In this document: piece after piece, positions 52,029 through 61,795 of the stretch
Numbering within the stretch: position 1 is the stretch's first letter
Layout: every line of letters begins with the position of its first letter
Source of the DNA: Aquimarina algicola
Lineage (GTDB): Bacteria > Bacteroidota > Bacteroidia > Flavobacteriales > Flavobacteriaceae
Reading direction: 5' to 3'
Assembly: GCF_006443095.1 (NCBI RefSeq)
Contig: NZ_VFWZ01000006.1
Coordinates: 124,001-188,000 of the forward strand
DNA length: 64,000 nt
Program-made: the position numbers and the translations under genes
Notes under the pieces: generated by a model
Database searches by the model: none
Seen by the model: only the letters and a program-made list of their open reading frames with translations
What the model was told of the DNA's origin: nothing

Positions 52029-55000
52029 ATGATCAAAGAAAAGCAGGCTCAAGCTTTTATAGAAAGCAAAAAAACACCTAAAATAAAAATTAGTGATCTC
52101 GAAAGTTTTAGTGAAAAATATAAAATACTTGGATTGATCATCACGCAGCTATACCAAAAATATAAAAGAATCAACTCTCCTTATGCCTCAGGTGTTACTG
52201 ACTTTGTTGAAAAATTCGGAGATAACCCTTTAATAAATCCCTGGAAAGAGGCAGAGGGTAAAAAACTAGCAGTATTACTTTTTGGAAAAGAACAAGCAGA
52301 TCTTATTCCTCATATTTGGGATTTAATCCTTATCACCCCCTATCAAAATAGTTACACGCGCAGATCATTTAGATCCAAACCTACCCAACGATATACGACC
52401 AATCAAATCAGTAATCTCCAAAATCTATATCTCACAGGAATTCAAGGGTATTCTGGCCTTACTATTCTAGAACTTGCTCAATATGATGTATACAATCCGT
52501 CATATTATAGTAATAACGCATACGTCTTTGCTTCGTTTTTAAACCATAGTAGCAGATCAGAAGAATTATACAATCTTATCAAAGACATTTTTCAGGGAGA
52601 AGATGAGATTGGTGGTGTCACCAGAAGTTTGATCAAAGGATTATTATTGACTGAAGATCCTAAAAACTGGAAATTAGTAGAAGATCTTCTTCTCGCAGCA
52701 CAACGCCAAGAGGGCTTAAGACAAACCATACTAGAATCTCTAGACGAGACTTCTGTAGGGGCGCTTCAACATTTTATACATGTGATTTTAGAACACAACT
52801 TAATGCGCTTTAGTAGTGTAATACGAGCTATCGACACCTGGTTTGGATTTGGGTGGGAAGCCCCCAAAAGTGCAACTATAAAAAGAGTATTAGAATTATG
52901 TATAGCTTTTTTTAATGATCAAAAATTGATAGAAAATGCTTTGCAAAGTGAAGATAATCTCCAAGTTTATGTCGCATTATGGTGTATTGCACTAGTAGAT
53001 GTTGATCAAGCAAACTTAAAAGCTATCGATATTATTTATAATGGCCCTAAAGACAAAAAAATTCTTGCCTGCATGTTTATCTCTCAAACAGAAAGAGCAA
53101 ACTCTAAAATTTGGAGTTGGATCAAAGAAAACTTTGGAAATGATCTAGAAATTGATTTTTGGGTACTTCATACTGTTCCTCAAAAACCAGATATAGATAC
53201 TTCTCTTTTCACAAAAATTAAAAAACATGGAGATGATTTACCTTCCAAAGGAAAATCAATACAAGGCCAAATTTTTTCTTGGATATCATATACAATCAAT
53301 CCCGGGTTTTTCTATAATTTCTTAATCTCCTATGCGAATACAGAACAAATCAAACTACTCTCAAAAGACATAAGTCAAATCCCTTCAGAAAACAGGCAGA
53401 CATTTATCAACAAGGTATTTCCAAATCATTATAGATGGTATTATAACCAAACACACAATAATGAAAAGATCAAAAAAATAGATCTCAAAAATGAACCCTG
53501 GAAAAGAGACTTGATCTATCAAACTATCAAAGACAGAAATGAATCGGTTATGTCAACAGGGATTCATCTTTTTGAATCTCTGGAGCTCAATAATACCGAT
53601 ATGCAAGTGCTCGAAGATCTTTTGTCCAGAAAAGGCAAAGCATTACGAGAAAGTATTATTCGATTGATCCTAAAACAAAACGAACAAAAAATACAGACTA
53701 CTACAGACACTCTTATTGATTCTTCTAAAATTGATCAAAGACTAGCAGCACTTGAGATATTGACCGTATTGCATGAAGAACAAAGAATGACAGCATTTGT
53801 AACAGACAAAGTAGATACCTATAGTAAAAAATCGAAGCTGTCTAAAAATGAGAATGTTTTCTTAGATAAATTCTCTAAAAACAATACAAATTCGTCATTC
53901 GCAAATGGTTTTGGAGTTATCGATTATGCCAATTTAAAACCCTTGATAACTCCGCAAATTATCTTTGATAAGCACAAAAAATCCTTACTTTCTCAAGCAG
54001 TTTCAAAACTATCACAAAAACAACATTTTCTTTTCGATAATTTGATAGACAGTAACAAAATAGCTAATGCTGTAAACAACCTTATCGAGCGCTTTACCGG
54101 CAATCAAAACTTTGAATATGAAGTATTTTATGGAGGCGGTTCTAAACAAATCGTATTATTGAGCAATGCTGTTGGTTTGACTAATCCTGATGCCTATACA
54201 ATGGACCCAAAAGACAAGGTCAAATACCTACCTCTAGCATCAGTTTGGCAAGATTGGTATGAGAAATATAACCTTAATGATTTTGAAATGTTAGCAGCTA
54301 TGCATTATTGTTATCATTTTACAAATCCATTTGGTAATTATAAAGATTTTGTTCCGTTTGCAAAACAATACATTCCTGAAGTCAAAGGCTTACATCTTGA
54401 TACTTCTTATAGATGGGATACTATAAATAAAAAAATTCATACCATACTATCCTTTTTATATGAAGCATATGCTGATCACACTACGGCTTTTCAATTTAAA
54501 ATTGATGTATTAGAAGACATGATCGCAAGAATGCCCAAGGAATTAAAGACTAAAATAGTTCACAAAGACCAATGGAGTCAAATAGAAACATATTGGTTTG
54601 ATATTATCGAAAATTTAGGCATAACAACATCAACAAGACTTACAGAGTCATTACGACATAAAATAGATGACAAATTACAAGAACGGTTTTGGAATCTAAA
54701 GATGTACCTTATGGCTAATAAGATTGCACATCCAAAAAAAGTCGAAGATATTGAGACCATTGCCAAGATGAACCCTAATACCTTCGAATTAAATACTCCT
54801 GACACACTGATGACGGTGGACTTATATAAAAAAGGGATGATTAATGATGATGATTTTAAGTATCAGATTCTAATCAATTCTGAACTTTTAAGAGCATTAG
54901 ATGGTAGTTTTGACTATAGAACAAAAATGTTGGAACAATATGATTTACCCACTACTCCACTAAAAGAAATTAAACAAAGTCTTCTGGCTGTAGAATTAGA

Positions 55001-57062
55001 GAGAGGAGATTTGAATACCGAAGCGACACTGTATATGACTTACTTTAAAAAAGTAGAAGGCAGTTTTTATTTATTTAAACTTTTAGAAAGATTAGGTAAA
55101 GAAACTTTTCACAGAGGATATTACTGGAGCGGACATGACTCAAAGAAAAACACATTCAGTAACTTGATCAAAAAATGTATCCCCAATGATACAGAAGATC
55201 TCTCCAGTTTTATCGCAGAAGCAAAAAAATCTAAAATACCGAAAAAAAGATGGGTCGAAACAGCATTATATGCGCCACAATGGGCAAATTGGATTGAAGA
55301 ATTTCTAAACATTGAAAAACTCGAAGATGCTGTATGGTGGTTTCATGCTCATGCTTCAGATTATATGAATGCCGAAAAAGAAACTCTTATTTCAAGATAC
55401 TCTAGTGTAGAACGAATGGATTTTGCCAAAGGCGCTATAGACATCAATTGGTTTTATGATGTATATCCCGAATTAGGAAAGCAAAACTGGAAATTACTTC
55501 ATGATGCCGCAAAATACATTTCAGATGGTAATGGGCATCGTTTAGTAAAGCTTTATTCTGGAGTAATGCTTGGTGAAATCAAAATTAGAGAGACACTTGC
55601 CAAAATAAATGACAAAAGAGACAAAGATTATGTACGCGCACTGGGATTGATCCCATTAAGCAAAACCAACCCACAAAAAGACCTACTAAACCGCTATAAT
55701 ACTTTACAAGATTTTTTAAAAGAAAGTAAGCAGTTTGGAGCCCAAAGGCAAGAAAGTGAAAAAAATGCAGTAAGTATTGCTCTAGACAACCTTGCTCGTA
55801 ATGCAGGGTATGACGATAGTATCCGTTTCTCTTGGGCTATGGAAGGAAAAGCTACCCAAAAAATCATGGAAAAAGCAAACCTTACTATTGATAATGTAAA
55901 TATTACACTAATTGTTGATGAACAAGGAAAAGCAGATTTAAAAGTTACAAAAGACAAAAAAACGCAAAAATCTATCCCGGTAAAACTTAGAAAAGACAAA
56001 AGAGTCAAAGAATTACAAAAAAATAAAACGTATCTAAAAAAACAATATTCAAGAACACGTGTTTCTCTAGAAAATGCCATGCTACAAGAAGAAGAATTCA
56101 GTAGTGAAGAGATCACAAATATTATGCTTCATCCTGTTGTAAAATCTATGTTGTCTAAATTGGTTTTATTTGACAAAAAGAATAAAAAATCAGGATTCTG
56201 GAAAGATGGTCATTTAGAAAATATAAAAGGCGAAAAAATTAAGGTTAATACTAAGGATACTTTTGTCATTGCCCATCCCTCACACCTCTACCAAAATGTT
56301 GAATGGGACTTATATCAAAAATATGCTTTTGATGTGAAGTTAGTACAACCCTTCAAACAAATTTTCAGAGAGTTATATGTCATTACTCAAGATGAAATTG
56401 AAACACACACAAAGTCTGAAAGATATCAAGGCCATCAAATTCAACCTAAAAAAACGATTGCTTTATTAAGATCAAGAGGATGGACAGTGAGTCACGAAGA
56501 AGGATTACAAAAAGTATATCACAAAAAAGGGTATATCGCAACCATGTTTGCTATGGCAGATTGGTTTTCGCCGGCAGATATAGAAGCCCCTACTCTAGAA
56601 TATATCAGTTTTTATTCTAGAAAAGAGTACAAAGCAATTCCTTTGAAAGAAATTGATCCTGTAACCTTTAGTGAAGTAATGCGTGATATCGATCTGGTCG
56701 TGAGTGTAGCTCACGTGGGAGGAGTCGATCCAGAAGCTAGTCACTCTACCATGCAAATGAGAGCTGCCCTTGCCAGAGAAACAGCAAGGTTATTTAAGGC
56801 AGAAAATGTAACCATACAAGAGCGCCATATCACCATAAAAGGGAAACTTGCTGAGTACAGTATTCATTTAGGAAGCGGTATTGTAAGTAAAAACGGATTA
56901 CAACTATCGATTATCCCCGTTCACAGTCAACATAGAGGTCGATTATTTTTACCCTTTATAGATGACGATCCTAAATCAGCAGAAATCATTTCTAAAATGA
57001 AATTATTAGCAGAAGACGATAAAATAAAAGACCCAACTATCCTAGCGCAGATCAATGGTTAA
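52029..57062 (+). CDS. DUF4132-domain giant protein, 1677 aa
   Basis: The C-terminal region (about 1455-1670) is DUF4132-like: MADWFSPADIEAPTLEYISFYSRK, PVTFSEVMRDIDLVVSVAHVGGVDPEASHSTMQMR, then SIHLGSGIVSKNGLQLSIIPVHSQHRGRLFLPFIDDDP (in pieces). Residues up to about 1100 are helical and HEAT-like in texture. About 1330-1400 is a Lys-rich stretch. There is no signal peptide or transmembrane segment. DUF4132 proteins (E. coli MolR is one) have no established activity that I can name. It lies downstream of a small unknown partner gene. Base composition resembles the neighbours. Confidence 0.85.
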   Translation: MIKEKQAQAFIESKKTPKIKISDLESFSEKYKILGLIITQLYQKYKRINSPYASGVTDFVEKFGDNPLINPWKEAEGKKLAVLLFGKEQADLIPHIWDLILITPYQNSYTRRSFRSKPTQRYTTNQISNLQNLYLTGIQGYSGLTILELAQYDVYNPSYYSNNAYVFASFLNHSSRSEELYNLIKDIFQGEDEIGGVTRSLIKGLLLTEDPKNWKLVEDLLLAAQRQEGLRQTILESLDETSVGALQHFIHVILEHNLMRFSSVIRAIDTWFGFGWEAPKSATIKRVLELCIAFFNDQKLIENALQSEDNLQVYVALWCIALVDVDQANLKAIDIIYNGPKDKKILACMFISQTERANSKIWSWIKENFGNDLEIDFWVLHTVPQKPDIDTSLFTKIKKHGDDLPSKGKSIQGQIFSWISYTINPGFFYNFLISYANTEQIKLLSKDISQIPSENRQTFINKVFPNHYRWYYNQTHNNEKIKKIDLKNEPWKRDLIYQTIKDRNESVMSTGIHLFESLELNNTDMQVLEDLLSRKGKALRESIIRLILKQNEQKIQTTTDTLIDSSKIDQRLAALEILTVLHEEQRMTAFVTDKVDTYSKKSKLSKNENVFLDKFSKNNTNSSFANGFGVIDYANLKPLITPQIIFDKHKKSLLSQAVSKLSQKQHFLFDNLIDSNKIANAVNNLIERFTGNQNFEYEVFYGGGSKQIVLLSNAVGLTNPDAYTMDPKDKVKYLPLASVWQDWYEKYNLNDFEMLAAMHYCYHFTNPFGNYKDFVPFAKQYIPEVKGLHLDTSYRWDTINKKIHTILSFLYEAYADHTTAFQFKIDVLEDMIARMPKELKTKIVHKDQWSQIETYWFDIIENLGITTSTRLTESLRHKIDDKLQERFWNLKMYLMANKIAHPKKVEDIETIAKMNPNTFELNTPDTLMTVDLYKKGMINDDDFKYQILINSELLRALDGSFDYRTKMLEQYDLPTTPLKEIKQSLLAVELERGDLNTEATLYMTYFKKVEGSFYLFKLLERLGKETFHRGYYWSGHDSKKNTFSNLIKKCIPNDTEDLSSFIAEAKKSKIPKKRWVETALYAPQWANWIEEFLNIEKLEDAVWWFHAHASDYMNAEKETLISRYSSVERMDFAKGAIDINWFYDVYPELGKQNWKLLHDAAKYISDGNGHRLVKLYSGVMLGEIKIRETLAKINDKRDKDYVRALGLIPLSKTNPQKDLLNRYNTLQDFLKESKQFGAQRQESEKNAVSIALDNLARNAGYDDSIRFSWAMEGKATQKIMEKANLTIDNVNITLIVDEQGKADLKVTKDKKTQKSIPVKLRKDKRVKELQKNKTYLKKQYSRTRVSLENAMLQEEEFSSEEITNIMLHPVVKSMLSKLVLFDKKNKKSGFWKDGHLENIKGEKIKVNTKDTFVIAHPSHLYQNVEWDLYQKYAFDVKLVQPFKQIFRELYVITQDEIETHTKSERYQGHQIQPKKTIALLRSRGWTVSHEEGLQKVYHKKGYIATMFAMADWFSPADIEAPTLEYISFYSRKEYKAIPLKEIDPVTFSEVMRDIDLVVSVAHVGGVDPEASHSTMQMRAALARETARLFKAENVTIQERHITIKGKLAEYSIHLGSGIVSKNGLQLSIIPVHSQHRGRLFLPFIDDDPKSAEIISKMKLLAEDDKIKDPTILAQING

Positions 57063-57103
57063 GAGGTAAAACAGCCATAAAATATCTAAATATGCATATG
57101 TAA

Positions 57104-57143
57104 GGGTACTTCTTAAGTAGGGTACCCTACTTAAGAAGCACCC
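57104..57143. repeat. 40-bp palindrome with one mismatch
   Basis: CTTCTTAAGTAGGG (57109-57122), TA, CCCTACTTAAGAAG (57125-57138) form a 30-bp perfect palindrome; outer GGGT (57104-57107) and ACCC (57140-57143) extend it across one mismatch. With a 2-base centre it would form a cruciform or a long hairpin. It lies 41 bases after the DUF4132 stop. No T-run follows, so it is not a typical terminator. Confidence 0.8.
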
Positions 57144-57336
57144 CCTCCTGCTGCTGTACAGGGATGGGGTACAAATTTTGCAAAAACACCTAGTAAATAT
57201 GTCGGCTGGGGTACTGCATTTGTTAAAAATCGAGGTAGATTTGTTAAAGCGCTCAGCACATTTGTTAAAGAACCCGGTAGTTTTGTACAACTGCCCACTA
57301 CGTTACTACTCCAAAAGGCAATAATCACAGATTAGA
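57135..57336 (+). pseudogene. remnant of a heptad-repeat coding sequence
   Basis: An open frame without a start codon runs from after a stop at 57132-57134 to a TAG at 57334-57336. Its translation contains six consecutive 7-residue units from 57177 to 57302: FAKTPSK, YVGWGTA, FVKNRGR, FVKALST, FVKEPGS, FVQLPTT. The 21-base periodicity (TTTGTTAAA at three unit starts) is clear in the DNA. This looks like the decayed end of a repetitive protein gene or a short repeat family. Whether it is expressed is unknown. Confidence 0.45.
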
Positions 57337-57459
57337 TAGCGGTTTATGAGGTGCTGTCATACTATCGTGTTATTTATAATGAAGAAAAAGCTGTACTCAA
57401 CAATCGAGATATAAACGCTTAGGAGCAAAAGTCTAAATTGTTTACATATATAAAATAGA

Positions 57460-57493
57460 GAATGCCTTGAAGTGAAATCACTTCAAGGCATTC
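57460..57493. terminator. strong hairpin terminator at the fasciclin gene 3' end
   Basis: GAATGCCTTGAAGTG (57460-57474) pairs perfectly with CACTTCAAGGCATTC (57479-57493) around AAAT. It lies 31 bases past the stop of the minus-strand fasciclin gene; the plus-strand side carries TTTTATT, so it may also stop plus-strand readthrough. Confidence 0.88.
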
Positions 57494-57524
57494 TTTTATT
57501 AATTACGATTTTTTTACTCTTTGA

Positions 57525-58508
57525 TTATGGTATCAAAACAGCATCAATTACATGAATATATCCGTTAGAAGCTTCTATATTCGAAAGGATAATTTGTGTC
57601 GTTCCATTTACAAGAACCAGAGTTCCATTACCATTAAAATCAATAGTAATATTACTATTTTGTAATTGCGTTTGTAAAACTGCATTATTTATGATAGCTC
57701 TTGTATCAAATTTTCCTGCTACTACGTGATTGAGTAATACATCTCTTAATGCATCTCCATCAGGCAAAGTAGCCAGGGCATCAAAAGCAGTATCCGTTGG
57801 TGCAAATACAGTAAGAGGAGACGTTCCACTAACCGTAGATGACAAACCTGTTGCCTCTAATGCTGCAACTAATGTTGCAAAAGAAAATCTACTATTATTT
57901 CTCAATAAGTCTAATATTGTATCTCCCGGAGCAGCAACGTCTTTTATATTAGCGATCCAGGAACCTTTATTTTCTTCACCATCTGTAGTAAATAACGAGA
58001 ATCTACCTGTAATTCCACCATTCTCAGGATTTTCTCTACCTACACCATATACTAATACACTATCAGGCAATTCTAATATTAGATATACAGTACCATCTGC
58101 AATAATGGCTCCTCTTGCTTCAGAGACTTCGCCAGAGCCCGATACAAAACTTCCTCTTAAGACTCTAAAGACATCTCCATAAAAAGTAACGGTAAGATTA
58201 AGTTCACCACTTAGGTTTGTTCCTGCTCGGCTTCCTTCTCTTACATTTCCATAAAAATAATAATTGATATTCTCTTCATTTTTTGCAACTGTAGAAGCGT
58301 TTAATGCTTGTTTGTTATAAGCAGTCTCACCAGGTATGATACCAGATGTCATTTTTTCGATTTCATCAAAACTAATGAGCTTGGATTCAGGAAATTCTAT
58401 ATTGTTTTCTTCGGATATTTCTTCTTGGGAATTATTTTCGCAGGATACAATCATCATACCTACCATACATACCAAGAATAAGATTGGGATTTTGAATACA
58501 TTTTTCAT
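57525..58508 (-). CDS. fasciclin-domain lipoprotein, 327 aa
   Basis: The frame opens at TTG 58517, but the ATG at 58506-58508 gives a proper lipoprotein signal MKNVFKIPILFLVCMVGMM (in part) ending in IVSC. Residues about 60-200 are beta-rich with no family recognised. The C-terminal part (about 195-327) is a fasciclin (FAS1) domain: NSRFSFATLVAALEATGL, PLTVFAPTDTAFDAL, NHVVAGKFDTRAI and GYIHVIDAVLIP. FAS1 proteins are surface adhesion or matrix proteins. It is probably monocistronic, with a terminator immediately downstream. Confidence 0.92.
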   Translation of the reverse strand: MKNVFKIPILFLVCMVGMMIVSCENNSQEEISEENNIEFPESKLISFDEIEKMTSGIIPGETAYNKQALNASTVAKNEENINYYFYGNVREGSRAGTNLSGELNLTVTFYGDVFRVLRGSFVSGSGEVSEARGAIIADGTVYLILELPDSVLVYGVGRENPENGGITGRFSLFTTDGEENKGSWIANIKDVAAPGDTILDLLRNNSRFSFATLVAALEATGLSSTVSGTSPLTVFAPTDTAFDALATLPDGDALRDVLLNHVVAGKFDTRAIINNAVLQTQLQNSNITIDFNGNGTLVLVNGTTQIILSNIEASNGYIHVIDAVLIP

Positions 58509-58883
58509 GATTAACAAATTAAGATTTAGATAAATTAGTGTTTGAGTAATTTTCTTAGCATATCTTAAATTGTAACTATTTGGGTTTCAAAAAATGTTTT
58601 TAGATATTAAAATTAGTAAATGATTTAATTTTAATGAATTTTTAACATCAGTTTGTGACATGTACGAATTATCTGTTACATAATAACTTAAAAACATAAA
58701 AAAGTCTTAAAAATTGTATTTCTTCTAAAATATTGGTGAAAAATAATCGTTTATGGATTCTGAAATTTACACTGCTCAAGATAGTATGATGCTACCAAAA
58801 TAAGCAGTAATTTCTTAACCAACTATAAGTTTGATAAAGGCTATTTTGAATAAACAATTTATCATGAAAACATTCTTTCTTAA
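58509..58883. other. 375-bp intergenic region between fasciclin and flippase genes
   Basis: A/T-rich region that should hold both divergent promoters. I see no clear TTTG/TAnnTTTG pair. An imperfect inverted repeat lies around 58759-58813 (GAAATT and AGCAGTAATTTC side), and a tiny frame MKTFFLK ends at the flippase GTG. Nothing else supported. Confidence 0.5.
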
Positions 58884-58887
58884 GTGA
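58864..58887 (+). CDS. possible 7-codon leader peptide overlapping the flippase start
   Basis: ATGAAAACATTCTTTCTTAAGTGA encodes MKTFFLK and ends in TGA, whose bases overlap the flippase GTG start (GTGA, 58884-58887). Such an ATG-stop overlap could couple translation of the flippase to that of the peptide. The peptide has no recognised sequence; chance is possible. Confidence 0.25.
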   Translation: MKTFFLK

Positions 58888-60326
58888 GTCATTTAAAAAA
58901 GAAAGCTGCCAGCGGGGTCATTTGGAGTAGTATAGACAAGTCCTCCACAATGCTCATTCAATTTGTATTTGGGATTATTCTCGCAAGATTGCTATTGCCA
59001 GAAGATTATGGTCTTATAGGGATGATCACTATTTTTATAACAATTTCTCAAGCGCTGGTAGAAAGTGGTTTTAGTAGAGCATTAATACAAAAAAAAGATG
59101 CTGATCAAGTAGATTATTCAACTACATTTTTCTTCAATTTTTTAATCAGCCTCGTCATTTACGGGATTCTATATATTTCTGCTCCATTGATAGCAGATTT
59201 CTATAGCGAACCCTTGCTTATCGATTTGGTAAAAGTAGTAGGGCTTAATGTTATTATTTCATCTGCAGCTATTATACAGCGCACCATACTCATCAAAAAA
59301 ATTAATTTCAAAAAACAGGCAATCGTTAATATTCTTGCCGGACTTGTTGGAGCATTAGTAGGTATTGGTTGTGCGCTCGCTGATTTTGGTGTTTGGGCAC
59401 TTGTACTACAGTACTTATCCAGAAATTTTGCGACTTCAGTGCTGTTTTGGATATTGAGTGATTGGAGGCCTTCTATGATTTTTAGTATTCCTGCTTTAAA
59501 AAAGCTTTTTGAGTTTGGTTCTAAAATTTTAGCTTCTACATTATTATACTCTGCTTTCCAAAACATATACCTTGTTGTTATTGGTAAGGTCTATAAATCC
59601 GAAGAGCTGGGATATTATACGAGAGCAACTTTATTCAAGCAAATACCAGCTACTCTTGTTACAACGGTAATGCAAAATGTTACTTTTCCTGTGTTGGTAA
59701 ATGTAATAGATGACGATACCCAAGTAAAAAAGGTAATGAAGAGAAGTATAAAGCTCACTGCCTTTTTGTTATTTCCTATGATGACCGTACTCATTGTTTT
59801 TGCAGAGCCTCTTGTCATGGTTTTACTAACAGAAAAATGGTTGCCTACTGTTATTTTACTTCAGATTTTGTCTATTGGGGTGATATTTTTTCCTATAAAT
59901 GCAATCAACAGTAATTTTATAAATGCCAAAGGAAGATCAGATCTTTTTTTGAAACTCGAAATCATCAACAACATACTTACCATCATCGCTATTGCAGTCA
60001 CCTATCGTTTTGGAATCAATACCATAGCAATAGGATATGTGTTTGCTTCCTTTATCGGTTTTTTTACCTATGCCTATTATAGTGGCAAATTCATCAAGTA
60101 TTCTGGTTTTGTACAATTGATAGATATGTTGCCTTATGCATTGGTAAGTGGCATTGTTGTTTCAATAAGTTACTATTTATGGCGTTTTATAGATGACCAG
60201 ACATTATATCTGGCAATGGGGTTAATAACAAGTGCTATTGGGTACATCATATGCGCTTATGTATTAAAATTCAAAGAACTGGATGATATCAAGGAGATAA
60301 TCCAATCAAAACTAAAGAAAAAATAA
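58884..60326 (+). CDS. Wzx-type polysaccharide flippase (MOP superfamily), 480 aa
   Basis: The N-terminal LKKKAASGVIWSSIDKSSTMLIQFVFGIILARLLLPEDYGLIG (in pieces) and about twelve to fourteen membrane segments match the PST/Wzx exporters that flip undecaprenyl-linked sugar units. The start is a GTG at 58884; the next Met is 22 residues in. Polysaccharide genes downstream (a membrane enzyme, an Asn-synthetase-like protein and an ATP-grasp-like gene) support an exopolysaccharide or O-unit cluster. Confidence 0.93.
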   Translation: MSHLKKKAASGVIWSSIDKSSTMLIQFVFGIILARLLLPEDYGLIGMITIFITISQALVESGFSRALIQKKDADQVDYSTTFFFNFLISLVIYGILYISAPLIADFYSEPLLIDLVKVVGLNVIISSAAIIQRTILIKKINFKKQAIVNILAGLVGALVGIGCALADFGVWALVLQYLSRNFATSVLFWILSDWRPSMIFSIPALKKLFEFGSKILASTLLYSAFQNIYLVVIGKVYKSEELGYYTRATLFKQIPATLVTTVMQNVTFPVLVNVIDDDTQVKKVMKRSIKLTAFLLFPMMTVLIVFAEPLVMVLLTEKWLPTVILLQILSIGVIFFPINAINSNFINAKGRSDLFLKLEIINNILTIIAIAVTYRFGINTIAIGYVFASFIGFFTYAYYSGKFIKYSGFVQLIDMLPYALVSGIVVSISYYLWRFIDDQTLYLAMGLITSAIGYIICAYVLKFKELDDIKEIIQSKLKKK

Positions 60327-60385
60327 GCTTTGAACATAGAGCATCATATAACAATCAAAACAAAATTAGATCAAATCACCTTATC

Positions 60386-61795
60386 ATGATCTGGACAAAA
60401 GCATACTCGGCTATATCTATTGCTTTTGCTGTTCTGGTATTGGCACTACATCTCGTATTGTTTCCCGAATATACAATGCCACTCCTTATTCTTTTAGGTG
60501 GAATAGGCGTTATTTTTACCTTTTTTATTTTATTATCATATTATTCAAAGACATGGTTATATCAACCATCTTTTACAATACGTCTTTTTGCACATAGTAT
60601 TTTTTATAGGGTATTAGGAGTAGTATTCTTGTATGTCTTGACGATGTTTTTTGATGCTGAAAGTTTGCCTTTTGAGATTAGTGCTATCGACTCTGTAAAT
60701 TACCACACATCAGGAAAATTGGTTGCCGAGGCTATAGAAAAAGGAGATGGTATTTTTAAAACATTATCACTATTCTGGAAAGGAGAATCAGACTACGGGT
60801 TTTCTATTGTTATCGGATTTCTATATTATGTATTTGGCTCATACCCTTTGGTCATAAAACTTTTTAATGTTTTGATTGGTAGTTTTGCCGTAGTTAGAAT
60901 ATATCAGGTTGTACGATATATTTATGATGAAAAAAGAGCGCGACTCACAGGAATATTAATGATGATCATGCCGCCAATCCTTTGGTTTGGTGCAATGGTA
61001 CTAAAAGAAACACTGGTTATCTTTATCATTATCAACATTGCATATTTACTAACAAAGTTGATATATGATGCTAAATTTTCTCTTGTATTACTGGGACTTA
61101 TTGTATTTCAAATCGCGATCACGCTATATTTTAGAACTGTTCTTGCTCCTTTATTACTCATCTGTATTTTGCTACAAATTGTTTTTCTAAAAACAAAAAA
61201 GAAACATTATCGTTTACTTTCCATTTTTGTATCGATACTACTGGTCTACGGAAGCTACATTGTTATCGATCAATTAGGGATGAAGGAGAGCGTAGATTCA
61301 ATTATCGAAGCCAGTCAAAATCAATTTGAAAACGAATTAGTGCATGCTGCCGAATCCAGGGGAATATCATATACACAAGCCATTATAGCACCTCTTTTGA
61401 TTGCGGGGGCAATTGTAACACCTTTTCCTTCGTTATTAGATTTTGAAGAAGCACAACTTGGGATATTTGCACATTTTCAAAATGAGCTAATTCGTAATAG
61501 TCTATACTTTTTTGTGTTTTTGGGATTGTTTCGAATCATTAGAGAACGAAAAAAAGGAGTGATTTTCTTATCCAGTTTTGCAATAGGGTATATCTTGATT
61601 TTGGCCATTTCAGGAATTTCTTTTCAGGATCGGTTTCAAATTTTGGCATTACCTTTTTTACTTGTTTTTATGGCAGATGGTATTAGTGCCTCTTATCCAA
61701 AAAAAACAAAACATTGGATGATCTATCTGTGCTTTATATTCTTGGCAATCCTTATGTGGAATTTATTTAAACTATCTAATCGAGGGCTTTTATAA
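60386..61795 (+). CDS. multi-pass membrane protein, GT-C-like or polymerase-like, 469 aa
   Basis: About eleven hydrophobic segments. Residues about 90-125 (DAESLPFEISAIDSVNYHTSGKLV in part) form a loop with acidic residues, a pattern seen in GT-C glycosyltransferases; FRTVLAPLLLI and the loop near residue 320 (QNQFENELVHAAESRGISY) could be lumenal. I cannot tell O-antigen polymerase from glycosyltransferase family 39-like by eye. It follows the flippase by 59 bases and overlaps the Asn-synthetase-like gene by one base (TAATG), so these are co-transcribed. Confidence 0.7.
   Translation: MIWTKAYSAISIAFAVLVLALHLVLFPEYTMPLLILLGGIGVIFTFFILLSYYSKTWLYQPSFTIRLFAHSIFYRVLGVVFLYVLTMFFDAESLPFEISAIDSVNYHTSGKLVAEAIEKGDGIFKTLSLFWKGESDYGFSIVIGFLYYVFGSYPLVIKLFNVLIGSFAVVRIYQVVRYIYDEKRARLTGILMMIMPPILWFGAMVLKETLVIFIIINIAYLLTKLIYDAKFSLVLLGLIVFQIAITLYFRTVLAPLLLICILLQIVFLKTKKKHYRLLSIFVSILLVYGSYIVIDQLGMKESVDSIIEASQNQFENELVHAAESRGISYTQAIIAPLLIAGAIVTPFPSLLDFEEAQLGIFAHFQNELIRNSLYFFVFLGLFRIIRERKKGVIFLSSFAIGYILILAISGISFQDRFQILALPFLLVFMADGISASYPKKTKHWMIYLCFIFLAILMWNLFKLSNRGLL

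Larger units (their letters stand above)
57063..57524. other. 462-bp intergenic region with palindrome, repeat remnant and terminator
   Basis: No intact gene. From left to right: the 40-bp near-perfect palindrome at 57104-57143, an open frame lacking a start codon that encodes six degenerate 7-residue repeats (57177-57302), about 150 bases without visible features, and the strong hairpin 57460-57493 next to the fasciclin gene. Confidence 0.7.

Noticed and set aside
57042..57328. Minus-strand frames reading through the 21-bp repeats (about 65-82 codons)
   Set aside because: They are by-products of the repeated DNA; the 7-residue periodicity is just as visible on the plus strand with better FVK-like units, and neither has a clear start signal.
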